Under the pieces are notes generated by a model. The model did not search any database and was not told where the DNA came from. It worked only from the letters and a program-made list of their open reading frames with translations. The translations under genes and the position numbers were made by a program. Shown here in pieces: positions 1-8,841 of a stretch of DNA of 64,000 nt; position 1 is the first letter of the stretch, and every line of letters begins with the position of its first letter. Location: positions 124,001 to 188,000 of the forward strand of contig NZ_JACBJI010000002.1 of assembly GCF_013401995.1 (NCBI RefSeq), written 5' to 3'. The DNA comes from Flavobacterium agri. GTDB taxonomy: Bacteria; Bacteroidota; Bacteroidia; Flavobacteriales; Flavobacteriaceae.

Positions 1-1388
1 TCATTCTGGGTATCGTAGCGACTTTTTATGCTTTCATGTTCTGCATGCTGGGTTTTGCGATGTATCCGATACTCAAGGAACAAGGCCTGAATCCGCTCGA
101 GGTCGTCAACAAATACCTGATTTTTTATATGGTATTCGATTTGACGATCCGCTACTTCATGCAGAAAATGCCCGTGATGAACATCAAGCCGTTGTTGATT
201 TTGAATGTGAAACGCAATACGGTCGTACATTTCGCGATCGGAAAAAGCGTCATTTCGTTTTTCAACGCGATCCATTTGTTCTGGCTCATACCGTTTACGG
301 TAGCGCTGCTTATCAATGGTCACTCGCCTATAAATGTACTGATGTGGCATTTTTCGATTGCCGCTATTTTGCTCGCCGATAATTTCATCAACCTTTTGAT
401 CAATAATAAGGATGCGGTTTTCTATCCTGTCGTGGGTATCGTATTGGCTGCGGCCTTGTGTTGGTATTACGATTGGTACGATGTGACGGTTTATACGCAA
501 ATGGTGTTCTCGGCGTTTTACGAGACACCGATCGGCGTGATTTTCGCGCTCGTATTTTTGGCGTTGCTGTATTGGTTCGTTTTCAAATATTACCGCAACA
601 GGTTGTATCTTGACACCGGACTCGCCAAGAAAAATGACATCGCCAAAACCGAAAACTTTGGCTGGCTCGACCAGTTCGGCGAAATGGGCGTGTTCCTCAA
701 GAACGACATCCGATTGCTCAAGCGCAACAAACGTTCGCGTACTACCGTCGTGATGAGCGTCATTTTCATTTTCTACGGATTGCTGTTCTACACCAACGCC
801 ATCGAACAATACCGCGCGCCCATGTGGCAGGTTTTTGCGGGCATTTTCGTCTCGGGCGGATTCCTGTTCACGTTCGGTCAGTTCGTACCGAGTTGGGACA
901 GTTCGTATTATCCGCTGATGATGAGCCAGAACATCAAATACAAAGATTATCTCGCCTCGAAATGGTGGCTTATGGTGATCGCGACCGTGATTTCGACGAT
1001 TCTCGCGTCTTTTTACCTGGTTTTCGGATGGAAAATTTACATGCTGATCGTCGTAGGCGCGATTTACAACATAGGCGTCAATTCGCATTTGGTATTGCTC
1101 GGAGGCGCTTTCGTCAAGACACCTATCGATTTGACTTCGGGCAAACAGGCGTTCGGCAACAAACAGGCTTTCAACGTCAGGACACTTCTTATTACCGTGC
1201 CGAAACTTCTCGTGCCTATGTTGCTTTACGCGTTAGGATTCTACACGTACAGCGCCGAACTCGGGTTTATTTTGGTGGCTGGCGCAGGCCTTGCCGGATT
1301 CGCGTTCCGCAACAAGATGTTCACGGTCATCGAGCGCATTTACCGCACCGAGAAATACAAGACGATCGCGGCTTATAAAGGAACGTAA
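1..1388 (+). CDS. DUF5687-type multi-pass membrane protein (5' end outside window)
   Basis: The frame is open from the first bases of the window, so the true start lies upstream. At least 460 residues are visible, with about eleven hydrophobic segments broken by one basic cytoplasmic stretch (around LLKRNKRSRTT). I recognise it as a DUF5687 family member, a Bacteroidota membrane protein that normally sits beside an ABC ATPase. The ATPase gene follows 61 nt downstream, so this is probably the permease half of an ABC-type exporter. The substrate is unknown. The family assignment rests on overall pattern and neighbourhood, not on a catalytic motif. Confidence 0.75.
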   Translation, partial: ILGIVATFYAFMFCMLGFAMYPILKEQGLNPLEVVNKYLIFYMVFDLTIRYFMQKMPVMNIKPLLILNVKRNTVVHFAIGKSVISFFNAIHLFWLIPFTVALLINGHSPINVLMWHFSIAAILLADNFINLLINNKDAVFYPVVGIVLAAALCWYYDWYDVTVYTQMVFSAFYETPIGVIFALVFLALLYWFVFKYYRNRLYLDTGLAKKNDIAKTENFGWLDQFGEMGVFLKNDIRLLKRNKRSRTTVVMSVIFIFYGLLFYTNAIEQYRAPMWQVFAGIFVSGGFLFTFGQFVPSWDSSYYPLMMSQNIKYKDYLASKWWLMVIATVISTILASFYLVFGWKIYMLIVVGAIYNIGVNSHLVLLGGAFVKTPIDLTSGKQAFGNKQAFNVRTLLITVPKLLVPMLLYALGFYTYSAELGFILVAGAGLAGFAFRNKMFTVIERIYRTEKYKTIAAYKGT

Positions 1389-1449
1389 GCCTTACAATCC
1401 GTATTCAATCAACGAATCAACAATTAAAAACCATCTGTCAACGACAATC

Positions 1450-2145
1450 ATGATAAACGTATCCCAACTTTCAAAACAATACAACGGCACGACCGTTTTG
1501 AACATATCCGACCTGTATATCCCAAGCGGGGAAAGCTTCGGGTTAGTAGGCAACAACGGCGCCGGAAAGACGACGTTCTTCAGCCTTTTGCTCGACCTTA
1601 TCGAACCGACGAGCGGGCACATCTTAAACAAAAGCGTACAAGTCAATACGAGTGAAGCGTGGAAACCTCACACGGCGGCATTTCTCGACGAGAGTTTTCT
1701 TATCGGATATCTGACGGCCGAAGAATACTTCTATTTCATCGGCGACCTTCGCAAGCAAAACAAGGCAGACGTCGATGCGCTGTTGTCCAAACACGAGGAA
1801 TTCTTTAACGGAGAAATTCTCAACAGCAAGAAATACCTGCGCGATCTGTCTAAGGGAAACATGAAAAAAGTGGGCATCATCGCCACGCTTATCGGCAAAC
1901 CCGAAGTCATTATCCTCGACGAACCGTTCGCGAACCTCGACCCGACGACCGTGAACCGTCTCAAGAAAATCATCAAGGAACTCGCCGACGACCCGAATGT
2001 GACGATCCTTGTTTCGAGCCATGATTTGGCGCATACGGTCGAGGTTTGTAACCGAATCGTCGCGTTGCAGAAAGGCCAGATCGTCAAGGACATCCAAACT
2101 TCGCCCGAAACCCTTAAGGAACTCGAGGAATTCTTCGCGGTTTGA
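1450..2145 (+). CDS. ABC transporter ATP-binding protein
   Basis: A 231-residue ATPase that should power the DUF5687 permease upstream. Walker A is GNNGAGKTT at residues 34-42. The signature loop is LSKGN at 133-137, a variant of LSGGQ. Walker B is VIILDEPF at 153-160 with Glu158 as the expected catalytic base, followed by a D-loop (NLDP) and the switch His191 in SSHDLAH. I chose ATG 1450 because the protein aligns naturally from MINVSQLSK; the in-frame extension to 1291 overlaps the previous gene and looks like read-through. Length is near that of minimal single-domain ABC ATPases. Cytoplasmic face of the inner membrane; substrate not known. Confidence 0.9.
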   Translation: MINVSQLSKQYNGTTVLNISDLYIPSGESFGLVGNNGAGKTTFFSLLLDLIEPTSGHILNKSVQVNTSEAWKPHTAAFLDESFLIGYLTAEEYFYFIGDLRKQNKADVDALLSKHEEFFNGEILNSKKYLRDLSKGNMKKVGIIATLIGKPEVIILDEPFANLDPTTVNRLKKIIKELADDPNVTILVSSHDLAHTVEVCNRIVALQKGQIVKDIQTSPETLKELEEFFAV

Positions 2146-2177
2146 TTTTTGGGTGTCAAAAAACGCAAACGCCTAAA

Positions 2178-2206
2178 TTGCCGTATCGATTAAAACCCTA
2201 TTTTTA
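2178..2206 (+). promoter_or_regulatory. Candidate Bacteroidota-type promoter for the sprE-like gene
   Basis: TTG at 2178-2180, then 18 nt, then TATTTTTA at 2199-2206, one base off the Bacteroidota -7 consensus TAnnTTTG. It lies 35 nt before the start codon in the gap that separates the ABC genes from the sprE-like gene. Inferred from pattern only. Confidence 0.4.
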
Positions 2207-2241
2207 CCCGTTTATATACTAAAAACGCCATTCGGCAGTTA

Positions 2242-5199
2242 ATGCATAAAACGGTGACCGTCTTGAAAACCAATATATTCCGAATCGTATCGATTTTCGG
2301 CTTTATCGCCTTGCTCGTGGCTTGTTCGACCAAACGCGATACTTTTCTTGCGCGCAATTCGCACGCGTTGAGCACGAAATACAACATCCTTTACAACGGC
2401 GATATGGCGCTCGAGGCCGGAATGACCGACCTGCGCACGACTTATGGCGACAATTTTTGGGAAATCCTTCCCGTAGAACGCATGCAGCCCGAGGTCGAGC
2501 AACCTACCATGGGCGGCCAACCTACAGGCCCGAAAGACCAGCAAAAAAACCCGAATTTCCAACGTGCCGAGGAAAAAGCCACGAAAGCCATCCAAAAACA
2601 TTCGATGAATATCGGCGGTACCGAAGTCAACTATCAGATAGACGAAGCCCATATTTTGCTCGGGAAAGCGCGTTATTACGACAAGCGTTACATTCCGGCG
2701 TTGGAAGCGTTCAACTATGTATTGTACAAATACCCGAAAAGCAGCCGTATTTACGAAGCCAAAGTATGGCGTGAAAAGACGAATATGCGTTTGGAGAACG
2801 ATCAGCTCGCCATCACGAACCTTTCCAAATTACTTGCCGACGAAAAAGTGAAGCTCGACCGACAAGTCTATTCCGATGCGAATGCGACATTGGCACAGGC
2901 GTTCATCAACACCAAACAGAAAGACAGCGCCGTTTCGCGTTTGAAGATCGCGCTAAAGAATACGAGACATGACGAGGAAGAGGCGCGCTACCGTTTCATC
3001 ATCGGGCAATTGTTCGACGAAGCCGGACAAAAAGACAGCGCTTGGACGTATTACCAACAGGTGATCGACATGAAGCGCAGTTCGCCACGCATGTATACGC
3101 TTCAGGCGCACGGTCGACAGGCGGCTCAATTCGATTACGAGAAAGGCGATACACTTTCTTTCATCGAGAAATACAACAAATTGCTTAAGGATCGTGAGAA
3201 CCGTCCGTATCTCGATGTGCTCAACCATCAGATGGCGTTGTTTTACGACAAGCGCAAAAAACCCGAGCAAGCCCTTAAATATTATAACAAATCGCTCGAC
3301 GCCGAACCAAAAGACGCCTATTTGAACGCATCGAACTACCGCAACATGGCCGAAATTTATTTCAACGAGGCCAAATACGTTACGGCGGGAATGTATTACG
3401 ACAGTACGCTCGTGCACCTCAAACCGAGAACCCGCGAATACCGTCTGATCGAGAAGAAGCGCATGAATTTGGACGATGTGATCAAGTACGAAGGCATCGC
3501 CCAAACCAACGACAGCATCATCAACGTGTATTCGATGTCTAAGGAAGGCCAAATCGCCTACTATCAAGCGTATATCGACAAACTCAAAAAACAGGACGAG
3601 GCCAAACGCATCGCCGCCGAAAAGGAAAAAGAAAAAGCCGAAGCACTTGCCCAGGCCAGCGGGAACGACGTAGCTTCGAACGATAGCGATGTGAAAGGCG
3701 CTTCGAGGAAGTCGTCCGCGATTGCTGCCCAAAAGGACAATGCGGCCAATGCAGGGCAAACGACGACTCAGGCTCCGAAAAACTCAAAACCGGGTGATTT
3801 CTACTTCTATAATTCCACGACGGTGGCTTTCGGGAAATCGGAATTCCGGAAGAATTGGGGCAACCGCACCTATCAGGAAAATTGGCGTTTCTCGAAACCG
3901 TCGAATGCCGACAAGCCCGAAGAGAAAGACGAGTCCGAAATGACCGAAGAAGAAAAACAAGCCCAAAGAATTGCGGAGCAACAAGCCGAGGCGAAGTATA
4001 CCACAGATTTTTACATCAGCCAGCTTCCGACCTCGAAAACCGTAATCGACAGTTTGGCCAAAGAACGCAACTTCGCGTATTATCAGCTTGGCGTCATTTA
4101 TAAGGAGAAGTTCAAGGAATACCAGCGCGCTGCCGACAAGCTCGAGAAACTGTTGATGAACAGCCCCGAAGAACGTTTGATCCTTCCGGCACAATACAAC
4201 CTGTACAAGATTTACGAGATCATCGATAAGGATAAGGCTGCCGTGATCAAACAAGACATCATCAGCCAGTATCCGGATTCGCGTTACGCCCAGATTTTGA
4301 GCAATGCCGAAATGACCGGAGACGCCGCGCTCACGCCGACCGCTTCGTTCAACAAATTGTACAAACTGTACCAAGATGGCGAGTATAAAGAAGTGATGAC
4401 CAAGATCGAGGAAGCCATCGACCAATATACGGGCGAGGAAATGCTTCCGAAATTCGAGATGCTCAAGGCGCGCAACATCGGGAAACTCAAAGGCCTTGAA
4501 GAATATAAGAAAGCACTCAATTATGTGGCGCTTACGTATCCGAACCAGGCCGAAGGTAAAGAAGCCGAAACCTTGCTCGGACGCGACGTGGTCATGATGG
4601 AAAACCTTCAGTTCAACGAAAAAGAACCGAAGAGCTGGAAAATCCTGTATCGCGCTCCAGATCCGCAAGCCAAGAACATCAAGTCGCTTCAGGAAAAACT
4701 CAAGAAGTTCATTTCCGAAAGAACGGCCGACCAGCTTACGCAATCGCTCGACATTTATACGATGGACATGAATTTCGTCGTGCTTCACGGCATCAAGACC
4801 GAACAAGGAGCCGAAGGAATCGCATCTGTACTCAAGGAATTCAAGGAATACAAAGTGCCAGATGCGCCGATCGTGATTTCAAGCGACAACTACGGAATCG
4901 TGCAGATCAAGAAAAACCTTGAGGAATACTTGGCCGATCCGCACAAGCCTGCCGAAAAACGCGCCGCTCCGGCATTGAAACCGGTAGACGAGCCGAAAAA
5001 GAACCAGACGCCTCGCGGTGCGCGCATCCCGAAACAACGTCCGGCGCAAACCCAGCAACAAGGCAACCAGCCGCCGACGATCGGAAGGCCGCCACAGGAT
5101 TCGGACGATCCGAAGCAAAACAACATGCCTCCGGGAATGAATTCGACGAATCCGAAAGCAACGACCCAACAACCTACACAACAACAGCCTAGAAAGTAA
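2242..5199 (+). CDS. sprE: SprE/PorW-type TPR lipoprotein of gliding motility / type IX secretion
   Basis: A 985-residue lipoprotein. The N-terminus has a hydrophobic signal ending in a lipobox (LLVAC, Cys at residue 29). It is followed by many TPR-like helical repeats (for example ALKYYNKSLDAEPKDAYLN), a charged low-complexity segment around residues 445-510, further TPR units, and a Pro/Gln/Asn-rich tail of about 70 residues. This architecture and the downstream bactofilin match SprE (PorW), the outer-membrane lipoprotein needed for type IX secretion and gliding in flavobacteria and Porphyromonas. ATG 2242 places the signal peptide correctly. The stop overlaps the next start by 1 nt (TAATG), suggesting coupled translation. 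Function is by family knowledge; no motility data are implied. Confidence 0.82.
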   Translation: MHKTVTVLKTNIFRIVSIFGFIALLVACSTKRDTFLARNSHALSTKYNILYNGDMALEAGMTDLRTTYGDNFWEILPVERMQPEVEQPTMGGQPTGPKDQQKNPNFQRAEEKATKAIQKHSMNIGGTEVNYQIDEAHILLGKARYYDKRYIPALEAFNYVLYKYPKSSRIYEAKVWREKTNMRLENDQLAITNLSKLLADEKVKLDRQVYSDANATLAQAFINTKQKDSAVSRLKIALKNTRHDEEEARYRFIIGQLFDEAGQKDSAWTYYQQVIDMKRSSPRMYTLQAHGRQAAQFDYEKGDTLSFIEKYNKLLKDRENRPYLDVLNHQMALFYDKRKKPEQALKYYNKSLDAEPKDAYLNASNYRNMAEIYFNEAKYVTAGMYYDSTLVHLKPRTREYRLIEKKRMNLDDVIKYEGIAQTNDSIINVYSMSKEGQIAYYQAYIDKLKKQDEAKRIAAEKEKEKAEALAQASGNDVASNDSDVKGASRKSSAIAAQKDNAANAGQTTTQAPKNSKPGDFYFYNSTTVAFGKSEFRKNWGNRTYQENWRFSKPSNADKPEEKDESEMTEEEKQAQRIAEQQAEAKYTTDFYISQLPTSKTVIDSLAKERNFAYYQLGVIYKEKFKEYQRAADKLEKLLMNSPEERLILPAQYNLYKIYEIIDKDKAAVIKQDIISQYPDSRYAQILSNAEMTGDAALTPTASFNKLYKLYQDGEYKEVMTKIEEAIDQYTGEEMLPKFEMLKARNIGKLKGLEEYKKALNYVALTYPNQAEGKEAETLLGRDVVMMENLQFNEKEPKSWKILYRAPDPQAKNIKSLQEKLKKFISERTADQLTQSLDIYTMDMNFVVLHGIKTEQGAEGIASVLKEFKEYKVPDAPIVISSDNYGIVQIKKNLEEYLADPHKPAEKRAAPALKPVDEPKKNQTPRGARIPKQRPAQTQQQGNQPPTIGRPPQDSDDPKQNNMPPGMNSTNPKATTQQPTQQQPRK

Positions 5200-5609
5200 T
5201 GTTCGACAAAAGCCCGAAATCCTATACCGACCTTTTGGGGAAAACCAACAGGATCGTCGAAGGGACGGCGATCAAAGGCGACATCATTTCCCAAGCCGAT
5301 TTGCGCCTAGATGGGAAACTCATCGGCAATTTGCAATGCAGCGGAAAGATCGTGATCGGTCCGGCGGGTGCGGTACAAGGCGACATCGTTTGTAAGAACG
5401 CCGACATCGAAGGCAAGTTCGAAGGGAAAATCCAGGTGGCCGAGATGCTTAACGTCAAAGCCAAAGCCAACATACACGGACATGTGATCTGCGCCAAGCT
5501 TTCGGTAGAACCCGGAGCAGGTTTCAGCGCGTCTTGCGAAATGCGTCCGCAACCCAAAAACCTACCCGTTTATGAGCAGCGATCCGAACCGCAAGAAAAA
5601 GGGGAATAA
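5199..5609 (+). CDS. Bactofilin family polymer-forming cytoskeletal protein
   Basis: 136 residues with the bactofilin core: a right-handed beta-helix built from repeated Gly/hydrophobic turns (IVEGTAIKGDI, LRLDGKLIGNL, GPAGAVQGDIVC, IEGKFEGKI, IHGHVIC). Short disordered N- and C-terminal tails flank it. Bactofilins self-assemble without nucleotide into membrane-associated filaments that position envelope machinery. Its overlap with the sprE stop codon and its 38-nt overlap with the following AtpI-like gene suggest one transcript. A role in organising gliding or cell-wall machinery is inference. Confidence 0.9.
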   Translation: MFDKSPKSYTDLLGKTNRIVEGTAIKGDIISQADLRLDGKLIGNLQCSGKIVIGPAGAVQGDIVCKNADIEGKFEGKIQVAEMLNVKAKANIHGHVICAKLSVEPGAGFSASCEMRPQPKNLPVYEQRSEPQEKGE

Positions 5610-5808
5610 GTGGCTTGCGCTTATCAACATCCCGATCCAGATGGGTGTGATCGTGTTCGTTTTTGCGTATGCGGGGAAATGGCTTGACGAGAAATATCCT
5701 AACGAGAACAACATCTACGTCAAAACCCTCGTCATCGCCGGTGTGGCGGTTGCCATTTATAACGTAAACCGTCAGGTACAGGAAATCAATAAATCGGATG
5801 ATGAATAG
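5572..5808 (+). CDS. AtpI/AtpZ-like ATP synthase accessory membrane protein
   Basis: 78 residues with a basic N-terminus (DPNRKKKGNKW) and two hydrophobic segments separated by a short loop (KWLDEKYPNENN). This is the AtpZ/AtpI family layout. In many bacteria this small protein precedes the F0 genes and is linked to c-ring assembly or Mg/Ca transport. The start overlaps the bactofilin end by 38 nt and the end overlaps the next gene by 11 nt. The position just before atpB supports the assignment. Confidence 0.75.
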   Translation: MSSDPNRKKKGNKWLALINIPIQMGVIVFVFAYAGKWLDEKYPNENNIYVKTLVIAGVAVAIYNVNRQVQEINKSDDE

Positions 5809-6184
5809 TTTCGGACGTTGGCGTCCTATCGTCGAAATCGTCGGAATCTCGATTTTGGCCGCCGCACTTCATGCACTCATATTACACCTTTTTAATGTCG
5901 GTACGGACGCTTTTGTATATGCGCCGTTGGAATTGTATGCGTACTTTTTAATAGCGTCGGTCATCATCCTTTTGGTTTTGATCATCGTCGAAAAACGCAA
6001 TAAGGACAACGTCGGGTATACGTTCCTGATCATTACTTCGGCCAAAATGGTGTTCGCTTACTTTTTGTTGCGACCTGTGCTTGCCCACGACCTAAAAATC
6101 GAAAAAATCAATTTCTTTGTGATTTTTGCGTTGTTTTTGGCTTTTGAAACCATAACCGCGAGCAGAATGCTCAATCGCGATTGA
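5798..6184 (+). CDS. Small four-helix membrane protein (DUF6168-like)
   Basis: 128 residues with about four hydrophobic segments and no recognisable catalytic motif. The pattern (N-terminal helix, YFLIASVIILLVLI, TFLIITSAKMVFAYFLL, final helix ending in AFETITASRMLN) resembles DUF6168 proteins of flavobacteria. It could occupy the slot that a second AtpI-like subunit fills in other atp operons. A second ATG lies at 5801; either is possible. It overlaps the preceding gene by 11 nt and is followed by 163 nt containing a promoter candidate for atpB. Confidence 0.6.
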   Translation: MMNSFGRWRPIVEIVGISILAAALHALILHLFNVGTDAFVYAPLELYAYFLIASVIILLVLIIVEKRNKDNVGYTFLIITSAKMVFAYFLLRPVLAHDLKIEKINFFVIFALFLAFETITASRMLNRD

Positions 6185-6301
6185 CACTTTAAGCATGTGA
6201 TTTTGCGCGTTTAAGTCGGCTTTTTGAAATCGATTTCGTAATTATCTTCAAATTCAGTAAAATTTAGCGAATTACGTCCTTTTACTTTCCGATTTTAAAT
6301 G

Positions 6302-6309
6302 TACCTTTG
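6302..6309 (+). promoter_or_regulatory. Candidate -7 box (TACCTTTG) for the atp operon
   Basis: An exact match to TAnnTTTG, 38 nt before the atpB start codon, inside a 163-nt AT-rich gap. No clear TTG is visible 18-21 nt upstream. It is probably the main promoter of atpBEFH-x-AG. Confidence 0.5.
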
Positions 6310-6347
6310 CGCCAAATTTAAAAACAGCTTTCAAGCTTATTTATATT

Positions 6348-7505
6348 ATGGTGTTTTCACGTAAATCGCTCACAATCATTGCCAGTTTGTTCATCACCGC
6401 TCTCTCTTTTGCCGGAATCGCCCAGCATGAGGAGCACGCCACAGCAGCTTCTACCGAGGAAGCGCACGCTACGGCGACCGAAGCCGAAAGCCACGAGGCC
6501 CACGCTGAACCTACAGATGCCAAAGGCAAAATCAAGGCTTTTATCAATCACCACGTTTTAGATTCGCACGACTTTACTTTGTTCTCTGACGAAGAGGCCG
6601 GAACGCATTTCGGATTCCCGCTTCCGGTGATTTTGGTAGACGAAGGTTTCCATGTTTTCTCGTCTTCTAAATTCAACCACGGAGAATCTGTAGCCGAATC
6701 GAACGGAAAATACTATGCCATCAACCATCACGACGGAAAAGTATACCGCACAGACGCACAAGGCACTTTTACACACGACGAAAAAGGCCACACTACGAAC
6801 ATCCACCCGCTCGACCTTTCCATCACGAAAAGCGTGCTTTCTATCTTGATCGCCGCGATCCTTATGTTCTGGTTGTTCACTAGCCTGGCTAAATCATACG
6901 GGAAAAACAACGGTATCGCCACAGGTATCGGACGTTTCTTCGAACCGCTTGTCGTGTTCATCCGCGACGAGATCGCGATTCCGAACATCGGAGTGAAATA
7001 CCACAGAAAATACATGGGCTATTTGCTTACGATTTTCTTCTTTATCCTGTTCCTGAACCTTTTCGGATTGACACCGCTGGGAATCAACGTTACCGGTAAC
7101 ATCGCCATTACGTTCTCACTTGCTATCCTGACTTTTTTGATTACGACATTAACTGCGAAAAAAGATTATTGGGCGCATATGTTCTGGATGCCGGGCGTTC
7201 CGAAACCGATGCGTATCGTATTGGCGCCAATCGAATTGCTTGGTGCTATCATTAAGCCTTTTTCATTGATGATCCGTCTTTATGCGAACATGTTGGCAGG
7301 TCACATAGTATTGATGAGCATCATCGGTTTGATGTTTATTTTCAAGAGCTGGTTGGGAAGCTCCCTTTCTTTCGGATTGGCCTTCGTGCTTTCGATCCTC
7401 GAGATTTTGGTAGCGTTCCTTCAGGCGTATATTTTCACGATGCTTTCTGCCTTGTACTTCGGTATGGCCGTAGAAGAACATCACCATGACGACGCACATC
7501 ACTAA
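6348..7505 (+). CDS. atpB: F0F1 ATP synthase subunit a
   Basis: 385 residues, the proton-channel subunit of the F0 sector in the inner membrane. An N-terminal signal-like helix is followed by a His/Glu/Ala-rich stretch (around residues 25-65) and a soluble region to about residue 155. Five to six transmembrane helices come next. The essential arginine lies in LMIRLYANM, and the last helices carry the conserved EILVAFLQAYIFTML. The tail is His/Asp-rich (EEHHHDDAHH). The long N-terminal extension is typical of Bacteroidota subunit a, and gives a length well above the roughly 270 residues of E. coli. Confidence 0.95.
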   Translation: MVFSRKSLTIIASLFITALSFAGIAQHEEHATAASTEEAHATATEAESHEAHAEPTDAKGKIKAFINHHVLDSHDFTLFSDEEAGTHFGFPLPVILVDEGFHVFSSSKFNHGESVAESNGKYYAINHHDGKVYRTDAQGTFTHDEKGHTTNIHPLDLSITKSVLSILIAAILMFWLFTSLAKSYGKNNGIATGIGRFFEPLVVFIRDEIAIPNIGVKYHRKYMGYLLTIFFFILFLNLFGLTPLGINVTGNIAITFSLAILTFLITTLTAKKDYWAHMFWMPGVPKPMRIVLAPIELLGAIIKPFSLMIRLYANMLAGHIVLMSIIGLMFIFKSWLGSSLSFGLAFVLSILEILVAFLQAYIFTMLSALYFGMAVEEHHHDDAHH

Positions 7506-7539
7506 TTAGAAATACTGTTTAATCTTAAATATATTTATC

Positions 7540-7728
7540 ATGCAAATTCCAACTATTGTAGGTGCTGGTCTGATCGTAATCGGAGCCGGTCTTGGTATCG
7601 GTAGAATCGGTGGTTCAGCGATGGACGCGATCTCTCGTCAACCTGAAGCTTCTGGAAAAATCCAGACAGCTATGTTGATCGCAGCAGCGCTTATCGAAGG
7701 TATTGGTTTCGCGGCTCTTTTCGCGTAA
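7540..7728 (+). CDS. atpE: F0F1 ATP synthase subunit c
   Basis: 62 residues forming one helical hairpin. Helix 1 carries the glycine-rich GAGLIVIGAGLGIGRIGG. The polar loop is SRQPE. Helix 2 holds the proton-binding glutamate in AALIEG. Present as a ring of many copies in F0. Short for the family but complete. The hairpin downstream at 7741-7769 may help set its higher expression. Confidence 0.95.
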   Translation: MQIPTIVGAGLIVIGAGLGIGRIGGSAMDAISRQPEASGKIQTAMLIAAALIEGIGFAALFA

Positions 7729-7740
7729 TGAAGAACAGAG

Positions 7741-7769
7741 GTCAGTTGCAACGGTTGGTTGTAACTGAC
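7741..7769 (+). terminator. Hairpin between atpE and atpF (partial terminator or mRNA stabiliser)
   Basis: Arms of 12 nt (7741-7752 and 7758-7769, one mismatch) with the loop GGTTG, followed by TTTCTATT rather than a full U tract. It sits inside the operon directly after the c-subunit gene, which is needed in excess. A leaky terminator or a 3' stabilising hairpin are both possible. Confidence 0.5.
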
Positions 7770-7811
7770 TTTCTATTAAAGATTAAAATTTAAAACATAT
7801 ATATTCCGAAA

Positions 7812-8312
7812 ATGGAAAAATTAGTTAATCAGTTCGAATTAGGTTTGTTCTTTTGGCAGATGCTCATTTTCATCGGCCTTATCCTTTTGTTGCGCAAGTT
7901 TGCCTGGAAGCCGATCCTGGATTCGGTAAACAACCGCGAAGAAGGAATCCGCAACGCCTTGTCTTCTGCCGAGAAAGCGCGCGAGGAAATGGTTGCCCTT
8001 CAAGCCAAAAACGAAGAGACTTTGCAACAAGCCCGTATGGAGCGCGATGCGATGCTTAAGGAAGCTCGTGAGATCAAAGAAAAAATGATCGCCGACGCTA
8101 AAGCCGATGCCGCTACCGAAGGCGCGAAGATGATCGAACAGGCAAAAGCCGCGATCAACGCCGAGAAAAACGCAGCGATGGCCGAAATGAAAGCGCAGGT
8201 TTCTTCACTTTCTTTGGAAATCGCCGAGAAGCTTTTGAAAGAAGAGCTTTCGAACAAAGAATCACAAATCAAATTGGTCGACAAGATGTTGGCCGACGCT
8301 AAACTGAACTAA
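7812..8312 (+). CDS. atpF: F0F1 ATP synthase subunit b
   Basis: 166 residues with a single N-terminal membrane helix (LFFWQMLIFIGLILLL) followed by a long, charged, Ala/Glu/Lys-rich coiled coil. This is the peripheral stalk. The KFAWKPI motif after the membrane helix is typical of the family. It is followed 1 nt later by atpH. Confidence 0.95.
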   Translation: MEKLVNQFELGLFFWQMLIFIGLILLLRKFAWKPILDSVNNREEGIRNALSSAEKAREEMVALQAKNEETLQQARMERDAMLKEAREIKEKMIADAKADAATEGAKMIEQAKAAINAEKNAAMAEMKAQVSSLSLEIAEKLLKEELSNKESQIKLVDKMLADAKLN

Positions 8313-8313
8313 T

Positions 8314-8841
8314 ATGTCTAGAGCTGCTATCCGTTACGCGAAAGCGATTTTAGATATGGCGCATTCACGCGGAGTCGCTTCCGAAGTGAACAATGACATG
8401 GCGCACATTGCCGAAAACCTTGAAGCGAATGCAGAACTTAAAGGGTTTCTCGACAGTCCGATCATCAGCAATGAAGTCAAGGAAAAGGCGACTTTGGAAG
8501 TGTTCGATGCGGCGCACAACATCACAAAAGGGTTGTTCCGTCTTTTGAAAGAGAATAAGCGTTTCGAGATACTTGGCGCGATCGCTACAGAATACAACAA
8601 GCTTTTCGAAGACATGAACGGCGTTGAGGTAGCAACCGTTACTACGGCCATCGCACTCGACAAAGAAATGGAAGCCAAAGTGATGAGCAAGATTCTCGAA
8701 TTTTCGAACAAGAAGATCGTGATCGAGAATATCGTGAACCCGGAAATCATCGGAGGTTTCATCCTTCGCATCGGCGACAAGCAATACAATGCTTCGGTAG
8801 CCAACCGTTTGAACGTTCTTAAAAGAGAATTGACCCAATAA
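8314..8841 (+). CDS. atpH: F0F1 ATP synthase subunit delta
   Basis: 175 residues. The N-terminal helical domain begins SRAAIRYAKAILDMA, the common OSCP/delta opening. The C-terminal part has the conserved PEIIGGFILRIGDKQYNASVANRL. It links the peripheral stalk to the top of F1. Its stop overlaps the next start by 1 nt (TAATG). Confidence 0.95.
   Translation: MSRAAIRYAKAILDMAHSRGVASEVNNDMAHIAENLEANAELKGFLDSPIISNEVKEKATLEVFDAAHNITKGLFRLLKENKRFEILGAIATEYNKLFEDMNGVEVATVTTAIALDKEMEAKVMSKILEFSNKKIVIENIVNPEIIGGFILRIGDKQYNASVANRLNVLKRELTQ

Noticed and set aside
3784..4806. Long minus-strand frame of 340 codons opposite the sprE-like gene
   Set aside because: Its length follows from the codon bias of the plus-strand gene; the peptide has no start context, signal or domain pattern.
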